From positions 4,248,645 to 4,312,644 of the forward strand of contig CP022114.1 in the NCBI GenBank assembly GCA_002211745.1: a stretch of 64,000 nucleotides of DNA. The letters are read 5' to 3'. This DNA is from Kluyvera genomosp. 3. GTDB taxonomy: Bacteria > Pseudomonadota > Gammaproteobacteria > Enterobacterales > Enterobacteriaceae. Every line of letters begins with the position of its first letter. The first letter of the stretch is position 1. The translations under genes were made by a program, and so were the position numbers. The notes beneath the pieces are model-generated. The model worked only from the letters and a program-made list of their open reading frames with translations. It was not told the DNA's origin and ran no database searches. Positions 1 to 9,596 of the stretch are shown here, in pieces.

Positions 1-65
1 CCACCTCTACCTACCTGTTTTTTAGTTCTCAGACTAACAAAGTAGCCTAAATTCGCGTCGGCTAA

Positions 66-775
66 AACTAATAAATATCCTCCGGCATAGCCGGAGGTTT
101 TTCTTATGCGCCTATAAGGCTCTCTTACCAGCCGCGCCCTAACAGGCGCATACGATCTGACATTTGCATCAGACTTCGTTACTTACCGCCCGTAAACGGG
201 CTGCCCGCATAGGGAATCGATAACTGCTCCCCCATTTTATCCTCTTCAAGCTGGTGCTTTATGTAGTCCTGTATCTTCGCCGTGTTCTTACCCACCGTAT
301 CGACGTAGTACCCTCTGCACCAGAACTCCCTGTTCCTGTATTTGAATTTCAAATCCCCAAACTGCTCGTAAAGCATCAGGCTGCTTTTCCCTTTCAGATA
401 TCCCATAAAACCGGACACGCTCATTTTGGGCGGGATTTCCACAAGCATATGGATATGATCTATGCAGCATTCAGCTTCCACAATCCGTACGTTTTTCCAC
501 TCACATAGCTTTCTCAAAATACTGCCTATTGCTCTACGTTTCTCTCCGTAGAACGCCTGTCTTCGGTATTTCGGCGCAAAAACTATGTGATATTTACAGT
601 TCCATCGGGTGTGCGCTAAGCTCTTTTCGTCCCCATTGGACCCCTTTTGATTTCTTGTTGGACACTTGCAGTTGCCAGACCGCAAGGTGTTTTAACAAAT
701 CAAAAGGGTTTTAATAACTGGCTCAAAGCTGAAAGCTTTCCGGAACCCCAGCCTAGCTGGGGTTTTCTGTGCACA
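66..775 (-). mobile_element. IS200 insertion sequence
   Basis: An element of about 710 bp with the transposase on the minus strand. Both characteristic subterminal hairpins are visible: CCTCCGGC/GCCGGAGG at 79-97 on the 3' side and CCCCAGC/GCTGGGG at 746-762 on the 5' side. There are no terminal inverted repeats, as expected for IS200/IS605 elements that move as single strands. It lies directly beyond the ytjA terminator. The end coordinates are estimates from the usual element length. Confidence 0.85.
179..636 (-). CDS. tnpA: IS200 transposase TnpA (Y1 HUH type)
   Basis: A single-strand transposase that cuts and rejoins IS200 ends through a tyrosine-DNA link. The protein carries the HUH motif (DHIHML) that binds the metal ion and a downstream tyrosine in DYIKHQ as the likely nucleophile. 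The family is 152 aa. Here the ATG at 636 is one frame off the body of the gene because the following G run has four bases where the family has five, so the frame as given opens only at an upstream TTG at 685. Restoring one G gives 152 aa starting MGDEKS. The rest of the frame is uninterrupted. Confidence 0.85.
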
Positions 776-777
776 AT

Positions 778-802
778 AAAGCCAGTCCGCTGGACTGGCT
801 TT
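778..802 (-). terminator. Stem-loop downstream of ytjA
   Basis: AAAGCCAGTCC and GGACTGGCTTT form a perfect 11-bp stem with a 3-nt loop, placed after the ytjA stop codon. The following T-run is short. IS200 begins just beyond it. Confidence 0.6.
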
Positions 803-830
803 GATTTCATGCTATTTCGAACGCGATGCT

Positions 831-991
831 CTAGGGCCGTTTACGCCCGGTAAACAGGCTCACCAGGAAGATGATAATCCCACAACAAACACGATTTTCG
901 CTGCCCATGCAGCGGTACCTGCCAGTCCACCAAATCCTAATGCGGCGGCAATTAACGCGATAACCAGAAATATAATGCCCCAACGAAACAT
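831..991 (-). CDS. ytjA: YtjA family small membrane protein
   Basis: A small inner-membrane protein of unknown function (UPF0391 type), almost entirely two hydrophobic segments. It starts [13 protein letters not shown] after a good GGAG ribosome site. A one-base loss in a G run near 881 shifts the last third out of frame. Restoring it gives 53 aa ending in the basic tail GRKRP, the expected family length. It lies downstream of osmY on the same strand, as in E. coli. Confidence 0.85.
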
Positions 992-1119
992 AAGCTTCTC
1001 CTTTACCATAGTTAATGTCGCCCGCTTGCTATGAGCGTCCAGGCCACCCATCGGCACTTTTTTTAGTGTGGTGCACATCTTGTCTCCTGCCAAATTTCAG
1101 GAGACAAGATGACCACTTA

Positions 1120-1713
1120 TTACTGCACTTTCAGATCATTTTTGACGCTTTTCACACCTTCGACGGCTTTAGCGACGCTTTCTGCACGCTCGCTTTGCGC
1201 CTGGGATTCCACGGTACCCGACAGCTGCACAACGCCATCTGTCGTCTCAACTTTCACGTTACGTGAGGGTACGATGTCGTCAGCCAGCAGCTTGGCTTTC
1301 ACTTCGCTGGTCGTTGCCGTATCACCGGCATAGCCTTTTATCGAGCTTTCTTTACTGTCGCGGACGTGGAGTTTGTCACTCACAGAAGCAACGCCCTCAA
1401 CGGTTTTCGCCGCTGCGACAGCCGCTTCCGCCTGCGCCTGACTTTGTACAAAGCCGCTCAGGGTCACGACTTTTTTGTCTGTTTTCACAGAGATATCCGT
1501 GCTCTTAATACTCTCGTTGTCCAGCAGGGCGGCTTTAACTTTTGCCGTGATGGTGCTGTCATCCATAAAGTTACCCACTTTATTCCCTGCACTTTCAGCA
1601 CTGGCCTGAGCCTTGTCCATCGTTGTCGTTTCTGCGTAGACGGAACCGGTAGCTACAGCAGAAGTGAGCATTACGGCAAGCAGCGTTTTAGACATCGTCA
1701 GTTTTTTCATCAT
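1120..1713 (-). CDS. osmY: Osmotically inducible periplasmic protein OsmY
   Basis: A periplasmic stress protein of about 197 aa, sigma-S controlled in E. coli. A signal peptide is visible ([20 protein letters not shown], cut after VYA). It is followed by two BON domains at roughly residues 55-120 and 130-195, each with the hydrophobic turn pattern VVTLSG or VVQLSG. I chose the first of two adjacent ATG codons (1713; the next is 1710) because an AGGA-like site lies just upstream. The frame stays open further upstream, but that part has no similarity to the family. The gene is intact. Confidence 0.93.
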   Translation of the reverse strand: MMKKLTMSKTLLAVMLTSAVATGSVYAETTTMDKAQASAESAGNKVGNFMDDSTITAKVKAALLDNESIKSTDISVKTDKKVVTLSGFVQSQAQAEAAVAAAKTVEGVASVSDKLHVRDSKESSIKGYAGDTATTSEVKAKLLADDIVPSRNVKVETTDGVVQLSGTVESQAQSERAESVAKAVEGVKSVKNDLKVQ

Positions 1714-2073
1714 CAAAATATTCCTGTATGTTTTGCCCGCAATTTGAGCATTTGCAACACGCAGGTTGCATTGCTGAATAGGGACGAAGCCCTGACCACG
1801 TATTCCACGACAGCCCAATTCTCCGGGTCACAAATCACCGCGAAAACGCGCCTTATCCAGTTATTAATATTGCGATGAAAATAAGTGTCAGCTTTAAGCA
1901 CTTTACATGGCGTGACTAACAGAATTTAAAGCCGACACAGATGTCATCGCTTTGTTAAATATAGATCACAATTTTGAAAGCGCCCGCTTCGTTGGGCAAA
2001 AAACAGACAGTTAATGGAAAAAGGAGCGGAATTAAGAACTTTCCGTAACAGGCTAAAAAGGAAGGAAAAGTGT
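1714..2073. other. Intergenic region, osmY promoter side
   Basis: About 360 bp with no coding potential that I can support. It is AT-rich in its middle part and should hold the osmY promoter. I could not assign a -10 element with confidence. Confidence 0.5.
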
Positions 2074-2099
2074 CAGGGTGCAGCGGCTGCCGCACCCTG
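2074..2099 (-). terminator. prfC terminator hairpin
   Basis: CAGGGTGC and GCACCCTG pair around a loop that can itself pair, just past the prfC stop codon and followed on the minus strand by ACACTTTTCC. Confidence 0.6.
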
Positions 2100-2107
2100 A
2101 AGGGGTT

Positions 2108-3696
2108 TTAGTGCTCGCGAGTTTTGCGGAACTCAACGTCAGGATAACGTTCCTGCGTCAGGTTCAGGTTTACCATGGTCGGGGCGATGTAGGTCAGATT
2201 ATCGCCACCGTCCAGCGCCAGCTGAACTTCGTTTTTACGCTTGAACTCTTCGAATTTCTTCGCGTCTTTACCCTCTACCCAACGGGCGGTAGCGACGTTC
2301 ACCGATTCGTAAATCGCTTCAACGTTGTATTCGCTTTTCAGACGCGCAACGACCACGTCGAACTGCAGTACACCCACGGCGCCCACGATCAAATCGTTGT
2401 TGGCAATCGGACGGAACACCTGCACCGCGCCCTCTTCCGACAGCTGTACCAGCCCTTTCAGCAGCTGTTTCTGCTTCAACGGATCCTTCAGACGAATACG
2501 ACGGAACAGTTCCGGCGCGAAGTTCGGGATACCGGTGAACTTCATCATCTCGCCCTGAGTAAAGGTGTCGCCGATCTGGATGGTACCGTGGTTGTGCAGC
2601 CCGATGATGTCGCCCGGATAGGCTTCTTCAACGTGCGAACGGTCGCCCGCCATAAAGGTCAGCGCGTCGGAGATAACCACATCTTTACCGATACGCACCT
2701 GGCGCAGCTTCATGCCTTTTTCATATTTCCCCGATACAACGCGCATAAACGCCACGCGGTCGCGGTGTTTCGGGTCCATGTTGGCCTGAATTTTAAACAC
2801 GAAGCCGGAGAACTTCTCATCCTGCGCTTCCACCAGGCGGGTATCGGTTTTACGCGGCATCGGCGCTGGCGCCCACTCCACCAGACCGTCGAGCATATGG
2901 TCAACGCCGAAGTTGCCCAGCGCGGTACCGAAGAAGACCGGAGTAATTTCCCCTGCCAGGAACAGCTCTTTATCGAACTCGTTGGACGCACCCTGCACCA
3001 GTTCCAGCTCGTCACGCAACTGCTGGGCCAGCTCTTCACCCACCGCCGCGTCCAGCTCAGGGCTGTTCAGCCCTTTAACGATACGCACTTCCTGAATGGT
3101 GTGGCCTTTACCCGTCTGATACAGATAGGTTTCATCTTTATAGAGGTGGTAAACACCTTTGAACAGCTTGCCGCAGCCAATCGGCCAGGTAATCGGCGCA
3201 CAGCCGATTTTCAGCTCGCGCTCAACTTCATCCAGCACTTCCATCGGATCGCGGATATCACGGTCGAGTTTGTTCATGAAGGTCAGGATCGGCGTATCAC
3301 GCAGACGGGTGACTTCCATCAGCTTGCGGGTACGATCCTCTACGCCTTTCGCGGCGTCGATAACCATCAGACAACAGTCGACCGCTGTCAGCGTACGATA
3401 GGTATCCTCGGAGAAGTCTTCGTGCCCGGGGTGTCCAGCAGGTTCACCAAGCTGTCACGGTATGGGAACTGCATTACCGACGTGGTAATCGAGATACCAC
3501 GCTGCTTTTCCATCTCCATCCAGTCGGATTTCGCATGCTGGCTGGAACCACGGCCTTTTACCGTACCGGCGGTCTGAATGGCCTGTCCGAATAACAGCAC
3601 CTTTTCAGTAATCGTCGTTTTACCGGCATCCGGGTGAGAAATAATGGCAAAAGTGCGGCGCTTGGCCACCTCTTGCAAATAAGGAGACAACGTCAT
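2108..3696 (-). CDS. prfC: Peptide chain release factor 3 (RF3)
   Basis: A GTPase that removes RF1/RF2 from the ribosome after peptide release. The N-terminus has the P-loop [12 protein letters not shown], the switch I region around [12 protein letters not shown] of G3 and NKLDRD of G4. The remainder follows the RF3 family to its end (VEFRKTREH). A lost base in the CCCCGGG stretch near 3427, inside the DTPGHED motif, splits the frame in two. Restoring it gives exactly 529 aa, the E. coli length. It is transcribed away from yjjG, as in related genomes. Confidence 0.95.
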
Positions 3697-3787
3697 AATT
3701 CAATCTTCTTAGTAAACGCGGCAACGCGCCGCGCATGTTGAATACGAAAAAATTGCGGCTATTTTACCCATCAAAGGGGGCTGGCAA

Positions 3788-4466
3788 TCACTGTTTACAC
3801 AGGAGTCGCTCCAGTTCAGGCAATGAGGTTACCGTCCAGTCAGGCGTGATGCCTTCCGGCAGCGCGCGCTGGTGCGCATTCAGCCAGCAGGTTGCCCAGC
3901 CGGCGTTCATTCCACCGCGGATATCAGACTCGGCGGTATCGCCGACCATCAGCACGCGGGAAGGGTCCGGATGACCGGCTTGTTCAAGGGCGTAATCAAA
4001 GATTTGGCGATCCGGTTTGGCGACGCCGACTTCTTCAGAAATGATCAGCAAATCAAAGTGATTGCTAAAGCCAGTACGCTCAAGACGCGTTTGCTGTAAT
4101 GAGGTAAAACCGTTTGTGATAATCCCCATTTTCACTTTGCCTTTCAGGGCATTCAGCAGTGATTTCGCCCCGGCAAGGGTGCACAAATCTCCGCCATCGC
4201 GTTCATAAAGGCATCGTTCAGATCGCCCGGGTGAACGTTCAGACGTTCCGCCAGCCGGTAAAGCGCTGATGTTGAAGCTGGAGAGAGGTGATCGTGCCGT
4301 TCTGGTAATCGACCCACAGCGGCTTATTCACCGCCTGATAGTCCTGGAAATCTTCCGCGGTAAAGGTCACGCTATAGTCGAGAAACATCCGCTGTAAGCC
4401 GCTAAACGAGTCAAACGTAAACAGCGTCTCGTCGGCATCGAAGAAAATCCAGTCCCACTTCATCAT
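3788..4466 (-). CDS. yjjG: HAD-superfamily nucleotidase YjjG
   Basis: A cytosolic 5'-nucleotidase of the HAD superfamily; in E. coli YjjG cleans up non-canonical pyrimidine nucleotides. Motif I is FFDADETLF, motif II ITNGF, and motif [11 protein letters not shown]. Two one-base losses (near 4260 after QRFTR, and near 4172 in a G run) break the frame. With both restored the protein is about 225 aa, as in E. coli. Two ATG codons lie in tandem; the second (4463) matches the usual start MKWDWIFF. It follows rimI by 14 bp on the same strand. Confidence 0.92.
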
Positions 4467-4480
4467 CTTTTCACCTTGTC

Positions 4481-4927
4481 TTACATACTGATGGGCAGCG
4501 CCATAATAATGGCATCCTCGCGGCCTTCTGCCGTGGGATAATAGTTGCGACGGATCGTCGCCTCGTTAAAGCCTAAACTTTCATACAGGGCAATAGCGGC
4601 ATGATTTGACGCGCGGACTTCCAGCCATAGCGTGACCACGCCCTGGGCTTCTAACGCATCAATGAGATGTTCAAGCAGCTCGCGCCCTAGCCCACGGCGC
4701 TGATATGCCGGGTCGACGGCAATATTGAACAGCGTCGCTTCATCCAGCACCACCTGCGTGATCGCAAAGGCGGCCATTTCACCATCGACCGACAGCTGCA
4801 GGTTCAGATAGCGCTCTCCCTGATTACTGGCGAAGGTTGCTTCACTCCAGGGAAACGCATGAGCGCGCCTTTCAATCGCGAAGGCGCAAGGTAAATCAGT
4901 CGTGCTGAGGGTAGAAATCGTGTTCAT
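4481..4927 (-). CDS. rimI: Ribosomal protein S18 alanine N-acetyltransferase RimI
   Basis: A GNAT-fold enzyme that acetylates the N-terminal alanine of ribosomal protein S18. At 148 aa it has the family length. The acetyl-CoA loop [10 protein letters not shown] is at about residues 77-86, and the C-terminal [15 protein letters not shown] and RNYYP motifs are present. The start MNTIST was chosen over an upstream in-frame start because it matches the family. The start lies inside the 3' end of holD (32-bp overlap), which implies translational coupling. Intact. Confidence 0.95.
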   Translation of the reverse strand: MNTISTLSTTDLPCAFAIERRAHAFPWSEATFASNQGERYLNLQLSVDGEMAAFAITQVVLDEATLFNIAVDPAYQRRGLGRELLEHLIDALEAQGVVTLWLEVRASNHAAIALYESLGFNEATIRRNYYPTAEGREDAIIMALPISM

Positions 4928-5307
4928 GGGCGCAAATTTGTTGCCAAAGCGCGGCGCGCGCGGGCGCGCTGGCTTGCAGTTCATTAAACGGCGGCGTCGA
5001 AATCACCGCCCTTCCAGCGTGACGGGCTCATCATTACCCAGCCGCCAGCAGTGGCAGCGGCTCTCCTGCGGCAGCATCGCGACGCGATCGGGCGTCAGCG
5101 GTAAAACCTGGTCCGGCGTCAGACGCAGCGCGCGAAGAATATCGCCCATCAGCGGTTCCGTCAGCGCGGGCAGATCCTCGCCGACAATCACTAAGCGAAC
5201 GTGCTGTGGAAGCGTAATCGCAATTTCACCCTGCAGCGCCCCAGGGCGACGTAGTGACCACTGAGTAATACCCAACTGTTGTAATTGCCAGTCCGCCGGG
5301 ATGTCAT
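4896..5307 (-). CDS. holD: DNA polymerase III psi subunit HolD
   Basis: The psi subunit bridges the clamp loader and SSB through the chi subunit. The N-terminal segment RRDWQLQQLGITQW (chi binding) and the body VRLVIVGEDLPALTEPL are clear. Two one-base losses in G runs (near 5297, just after the start, and near 5014) hide the true start and end. Restoring both gives exactly 137 aa, starting MTSRRDW and ending [10 protein letters not shown]. The gene overlaps the rimI start, as in E. coli. Confidence 0.9.
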
Positions 5308-5387
5308 GTGCAACGCTCCTGTCTATCAAGGGCGCAAATATAGCAAATTCATCGAAACTGCGCCAATTACACTCTATCTACACAAAA

Positions 5388-5494
5388 TCATTCGAGTTGC
5401 ATTGAGGCGGCAAGCGAATGAACCCCAGGAGTGTACAAAAGTACGTGACTGGGGTGAATGAGTGCAGCCAACATAGAGGCAACTTGAAGGATGA
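5388..5494. repeat. ERIC repeat
   Basis: An enterobacterial repetitive intergenic consensus element in the divergent gap between holD and rsmC. The central inverted pair CCCCAGGAG and GTGACTGGGGTGA is recognisable. The outer ends TCATTCGAGTTGC and GGCAACTTGAAGGATGA are inverted copies of each other. It is slightly shorter than the full ~127-bp consensus. Confidence 0.85.
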
Positions 5495-5533
5495 CGTGTA
5501 TAATCGCGGCCTGAGTTTAATGAGGAACCATTC

Positions 5534-6562
5534 ATGTCTGCTTTTACCCGGCAAGTGAAGTCTTGCTGCGCCACAGTGACGATTTCGAACAGAGCCGTAT
5601 TTTCTTTGCCGGCGATCTGCAGGATGACCTGCCCGCACGTCTTGAGACCGCCGCAAGCCGCGCGCATACCCAGCAGTTTCACCACTGGCAGGTGTTAAAC
5701 CGCCAGATGGGCGACAACGTTCGCTTTGGCATTGTGGCGCAAGCGGAAGACGTCGCGACAGCGACACCTTTATCTACTATTGGCCAAAGAACAAACCGGA
5801 AGCCCAGTTCCAGCTGATGAACATTCTGTCTCTGCTGCCGGTGGGTACCGATATTTTCGTCATTGGCGAAAACCGCAGCGGCGTGCGCAGCGCTGAACAG
5901 ATGCTGGCAGAGTTCGCGCCGCTGAATAAAGTCGACAGCGCTCGCCGCTGCGGCCTGTATCACGGTCGTCTGGAAAAACAGCCGTCGTTCGATGCGGAAA
6001 CATTCTGGGCGAATATCAGCTTGATAAGCTGACCATTAAGACCCTACCGGGCGTCTTCAGCCGTGACGGGCTGGATGTCGGCAGCCAGCTGCTGCTCTCC
6101 ACCCTGACGCCACACACCAAAGGTAAAGTGCTGGACGTCGGCTGCGGCGCGGGCGTGCTGGCGGCGACGCTGGCCAGCCACTCGCCGAAGGTCCGTTTGA
6201 CCCTGTGCGATGTGAGCGCTCCGGCGGTCGAAGCCAGCCGCGCAACCCTGGCGGCAAATGGCATTGAAGGCGACGTGCTGGCGAGCAATGTCTTCTCTGA
6301 GGTGAACGGTCGTTTCGATATGATCATCTCCAACCCGCCGTTCCACGATGGCATGCAGACCAGCCTGGACGCCGCGCAAACGCTGATTCGTGGCGCCGTG
6401 CGTCATCTGAACAGCGGCGGCGAGCTACGCATCGTGGCCAACGCCTTCCTGCCGTATCCGGCAGTGCTGGATGAGACCTTTGGCTTCCATGAAGTTATTG
6501 CTCAAACAGGCCGTTTCAAAGTGTACCGCACCGTTATGACCCGTCAGGCGAAAAAAGCCTAA
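5534..6562 (+). CDS. rsmC: 16S rRNA m2G1207 methyltransferase RsmC
   Basis: Methylates G1207 of 16S rRNA using SAM. The C-terminal half shows the SAM-binding motif [11 protein letters not shown] and the catalytic [10 protein letters not shown] (NPPF). The N-terminal half is the duplicated, SAM-free domain. Three one-base losses (near 5553, 5754 and 6007) break the N-terminal half. Restoring all three gives exactly 343 aa, the E. coli length, starting [18 protein letters not shown]. The start has an AGGA ribosome site. Confidence 0.95.
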
Positions 6563-6565
6563 TCA

Positions 6566-6652
6566 ATGCAGGCCGGATTAGGTATTTACGCCGCTATCCG
6601 GTGCTGCATCGAACAAGGCCGGATGGCGCTAACGCTTATCCGGCCTACAACA
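6566..6652. repeat. REP/BIME palindromes
   Basis: Two inverted copies of the REP core (GGCCGGAT and ATCCGGCC types) follow the rsmC stop. This is the usual extragenic BIME layout and probably protects the mRNA 3' end. Confidence 0.8.
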
Positions 6653-6715
6653 AACGGTAAAATCCGCATAAACGCCTTTTTTTTCGGCAATCGCGCAGTC
6701 TTCGATAATTAACTA

Positions 6716-6743
6716 TTGACGCACAGCGTAAAATCTCTAGAAT
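6716..6743 (+). promoter_or_regulatory. Promoter of the tRNA-Leu cluster
   Basis: TTGACG (-35) and TAGAAT (-10) are separated by 16 bp. They are followed by a GC-rich discriminator (CGCCTCC) of the kind seen at stringently controlled stable-RNA promoters, about 40 bp before the first tRNA. Confidence 0.7.
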
Positions 6744-6786
6744 TCGCCTCCGTGGTAACGATTCTTTCATAAAGAATCGATGGTAT

Positions 6787-6872
6787 GCGAAGGTGGCGGA
6801 ATTGGTAGACGCGCTAGCTTCAGGTGTTAGTGTCCTTACGGACGTGGGGGTTCAAGTCCCCCCCTCGCACCA
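6787..6872 (+). tRNA. leuV: tRNA-Leu (CAG), copy 1
   Basis: Class II tRNA with anticodon CAG in CTTCAGG, a long variable arm (GTCCTTACGGAC), TTCAAGT in the T loop and an encoded CCA. It is 86 nt where the family has 87, because the C run before the acceptor strand has seven bases instead of eight. Confidence 0.95.
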
Positions 6873-6899
6873 TAATCCACGTTATATCGCTCGCACTGT

Positions 6900-6983
6900 G
6901 CGAAGGTGGCGGAATTGGTAGACGCGCTAGCTTCAGGTGTTAGTGTCCTTAGGATGTGGGGTTCGAGTCCCCCCCTCGCACCA
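6900..6983 (+). tRNA. leuP: tRNA-Leu (CAG), copy 2
   Basis: Same body and anticodon as copy 1, with CCA encoded. It is 84 nt. The G run of the T stem and the C run each appear one base short. The variable arm differs (CCTTAGGAT) and the T loop reads TTCGAGT instead of TTCAAGT, so this copy also carries real base changes. Confidence 0.92.
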
Positions 6984-7018
6984 ACGAGGCGATATAACAA
7001 AAGTAACGAGATATCTGT

Positions 7019-7103
7019 GCGAAGGTGGCGGAATTGGTAGACGCGCTAGCTTCAGGTGTTAGTGTCCTTACGGACGTGGGGTTCAAGTCCCCCCCTCGCA
7101 CCA
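7019..7103 (+). tRNA. leuQ: tRNA-Leu (CAG), copy 3
   Basis: Matches copy 1 apart from one fewer G in the T-stem run (85 nt in total). Anticodon CAG and CCA are encoded. The three genes lie about 30-35 bp apart and are probably processed from one transcript. Confidence 0.95.
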
Positions 7104-7138
7104 GTTTCCTCGTTCTCTTCCTGATTTCCTTTCTCGCT

Positions 7139-7377
7139 TCATCCCATCGATTTTAAATTCATTATGATCAGTACAATACCGCCAATTAACGCAATACAAG
7201 ACGGCAACAGTACAAAATGCCTTAGCTGACGATGCCAGATCATCGCACTGCTTAGCAGCAGCCCGCAGACAATCACTCCGCGCCAGACATCGGCAGAAAG
7301 CTCCATGGTGCTGAGTAGCGCCATAATCACTCCGGAAGCACTACGCCCCAACCGCTGCCTAACGTTTTTTGCAACAT
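7139..7377 (-). CDS. yjjZ: DUF1435 family membrane protein YjjZ
   Basis: A small inner-membrane protein of unknown function with two hydrophobic stretches and a conserved middle (HRQLRHFVLLPSCIALIGGI). A one-base loss in the CCGG(G)A stretch near 7333 separates the true start MLQKTLGSGWGV from the rest. With the base restored it is 79 aa. A Fur box lies 16 bp upstream of the ATG, so iron repression is likely. In E. coli the gene also sits between the leu tRNAs and fhuF. Confidence 0.82.
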
Positions 7378-7393
7378 GATCAGACCTTCAAAT

Positions 7394-7412
7394 GATAATG
7401 ATTACCAATATC
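7394..7412 (-). promoter_or_regulatory. Fur box upstream of yjjZ
   Basis: The 19-bp site starting GATAATGATTACC matches 16 of 19 positions of the Fur consensus and lies immediately before yjjZ. Confidence 0.75.
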
Positions 7413-7605
7413 ATATAGTCTTTTTTGTCATTTGTCTGCTATTGCGCTAAGGTTTCATATTCATTAATGACATGAATATTATATGGTGTTAAGTTGTCTC
7501 AAAAACCAACATGTCAAATATAAAGCAAACGCACAACTCTTCCTGCATTATTGTTGCTTTTGATGCAGTTACTTATTTATTTAAGGCTGACTACAACTTC
7601 AAACA

Positions 7606-8669
7606 ATGACTGTACAATCATGGCGCACCCTGCGTGCGCAAAAATATCAGCTAACGTTCCGGCTGTTTTTGTTTCTCAATTTGGTCTCATCGGCGCTGTC
7701 GGTGTTCAGTCCGATATATGATGTACATATATTTCCCTTACCGGCAATGCTCATTGCGGTGGGCAGCGGCGCTATGCTGCTGTGGAACTGGCGATACGCG
7801 AGAGTAAAACTCAACCTGCCGATAGTTTCGGCAATATTTGGCTGCTTGTGGGCTGGCATATTTTAAGTAAAACTTTTGTACTCCCCACGGTAAATGATAA
7901 CTTTCAAATGGTTGCGCTATTTAGCGTGTTATTTGTTGGAACTATTGCCTTTTCAAATAATATCGTTGCCTTTGTGCTGCATTCATTACCGACTTTTATT
8001 GTCTGCCTGTTCAGCAGCAATTCGGAAGAGTGGTGGCGCATGGTCTACTGCTTCGCGCTACCATTAATCGGCATTACCATTCAGCACATCATCCAGCGGC
8101 GTAACGACAGCTTTGCCCAGGGGTTGATGTACAAACTGCTGGAGGAACGCGAAACGCTGAACGGCCTGAGCATGCTCGACCCACTTACCGGCTTGTATAA
8201 TCGTCGCGGCTTCCAGTTCCGCCTGGATTCCCTGAAAGCGCTTGGCCCGGCGCAACATTCGGTGCTGCTGCTGGATATCGACCATTTTAAGGCCTACAAC
8301 GACCACTATGGCCATATGATGGGCGATCAGGCGCTGATGCGTGTTTCTGCCGCGATTCGCAATGCGGTGCGCTCTCGCGACATTGTGACCCGCTACGGTG
8401 GAGAAGAATTTTTGGTCCTGCTGCCGCAGTGTGATCTGAATAATGCCATCCTGACGGCAGAGCGCATTCGTCAGCAGGTCTACGATCTGAAGATCCCACA
8501 TATGTTTAATGCCAGCGTCGCCACCCATGTCACCGTAAGTATCGGCATTGCCCCGTTAGAGGATAACGATATCGACGCGGCAATCCAGATGGCGGATAAG
8601 GCGCTGTACGAAGCCAAACATCAGGGGCGTAACAACGCCCTGACCAGCGAACGGCTTCCCGCCATCTGA
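7606..8669 (+). CDS. Membrane diguanylate cyclase (GGDEF)
   Basis: Makes the second messenger c-di-GMP from two GTP. The N-terminal ~180 residues are mostly hydrophobic and form several membrane spans. The C-terminal GGDEF domain starts at LDPLTGLYNRRGF and has the active loop RYGGEEF (GGEEF variant), VSIGIA, and MADKALYEAKHQGRN. No RxxD product-inhibition site is visible directly before GGEEF. One base is missing near 7862 (T run); restoring it gives 354 aa. Salmonella carries a GGDEF gene (STM4551) in the same place next to fhuF, and this is probably its orthologue. It lies between two Fur-controlled genes. Confidence 0.88.
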
Positions 8670-8679
8670 GTTCACAAAA

Positions 8680-8716
8680 AACAAGCGCGAGCGATAAACC
8701 GCTTGCGCTTGTTTTT
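8680..8716 (+). terminator. Rho-independent terminator after the GGDEF gene
   Basis: A 14-bp stem (AACAAGCGCGAGCG paired with CGCTTGCGCTTGTT, one G-T pair) with a 6-nt loop, followed by TTT. Confidence 0.9.
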
Positions 8717-8726
8717 ATCTATAGCT

Positions 8727-8748
8727 AGGATTGCTAATCATTATCATT
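8727..8748 (+). promoter_or_regulatory. Fur box upstream of fhuF
   Basis: CTAATCATTATC matches 11 of 12 positions of the 3' part of the Fur consensus, 24-45 bp before the fhuF ATG. The 5' part matches poorly. fhuF is Fur-repressed in E. coli. Confidence 0.65.
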
Positions 8749-8771
8749 TAGTTTTGTATCTAGCTAATCCT

Positions 8772-9559
8772 ATGGCCTATCGTTCCGCTCCGATTGCTGA
8801 TGATCTCATCTGGCGCGCGCCGCTTCCTTCGTGGGAACACGCGTTCGCTGACTCGGTACGCGCGAAAATCGCCGAGCATCGTCCGCATATGCTGGAGATG
8901 TTTCGCCTGGACGAGACGCCGCCAAGCAACGCCAGAACGCTAGCCGAATGGGCAAAACCAACGGAACTGCGCTCTCTGCTGGCTATTTACTCTGACCATA
9001 TCTACCGCAATCAGCCAACGCAGCCCGTGAAAACAAGCCATTGATTTCACTCTGGGCGCAGTGGTATCTCGGCCTGATGGTACCGCCACTGATGCTGGCA
9101 TTACTGACCGAAGAATCGGCTATCGCCGTCTCGCCAGAACATATCCACGTCGAATTCCACGAAACCGGCCGTGCAGCCTGCTTCTGGGTCGACGTACGCC
9201 ACGATCTGCGCGCCAGCCAAAAGCCGCTCGTCGAGCGTATGGATCATCTGGTGATTCAGGGAATCACGCCGGTTATTGAAGCGCTGGAAGCGACTGGCGA
9301 CATTAACGGAAAGCTTATCTGGAGTAATACCGGTTATTTAATTAACTGGTATCTTGGGGAAATGATGGCTTTACTGGGTGAAGAACAGGTGAACCAACTG
9401 CGTCAGCGATACTTCTTTAGCAAGACGCTGGTCAATGGTCAGGATAATCCGCTCTGGCGTACCGTTGTGGTAAGAGAAGGTCGTTTGGCGCGGCGTACCT
9501 GCTGTCAGCGCTATCGCCTGCCAGACGTCCAGCAATGCGGCGACTGCACGCTAAAATAA
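8772..9559 (+). CDS. fhuF: Siderophore-iron reductase FhuF
   Basis: A cytoplasmic [2Fe-2S] protein that reduces and releases iron from hydroxamate siderophores. The family's C-terminal cysteine pattern CCQRYRLPDVQQCGDC, which holds the cluster in a Cys-Cys-x10-Cys-x2-Cys layout, is intact. The start MAYRSAP matches the family. One base is missing near 9024; with it the protein is exactly 262 aa, as in E. coli. Confidence 0.95.
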
Positions 9560-9563
9560 CCAA

Positions 9564-9581
9564 CGGGGCGATAACGCCCCG
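9564..9581. terminator. Terminator between convergent fhuF and PTS genes
   Basis: CGGGGCG and CGCCCCG with a 4-nt loop, between the two stop codons. It can serve both directions. Confidence 0.7.
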
Positions 9582-9596
9582 CCGATTTTCTAATCA

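Noticed and set aside
2078-3577. A 499-codon open frame on the plus strand opposite prfC.
   Set aside because: It is the antisense of a well-matched RF3 gene and has no family features; it stays open because of prfC codon bias.
6787-7103. The tandem tRNA-Leu genes as the edge of a genomic island.
   Set aside because: No integrase gene and no partial tRNA repeat that could be an attachment site was seen on either side.
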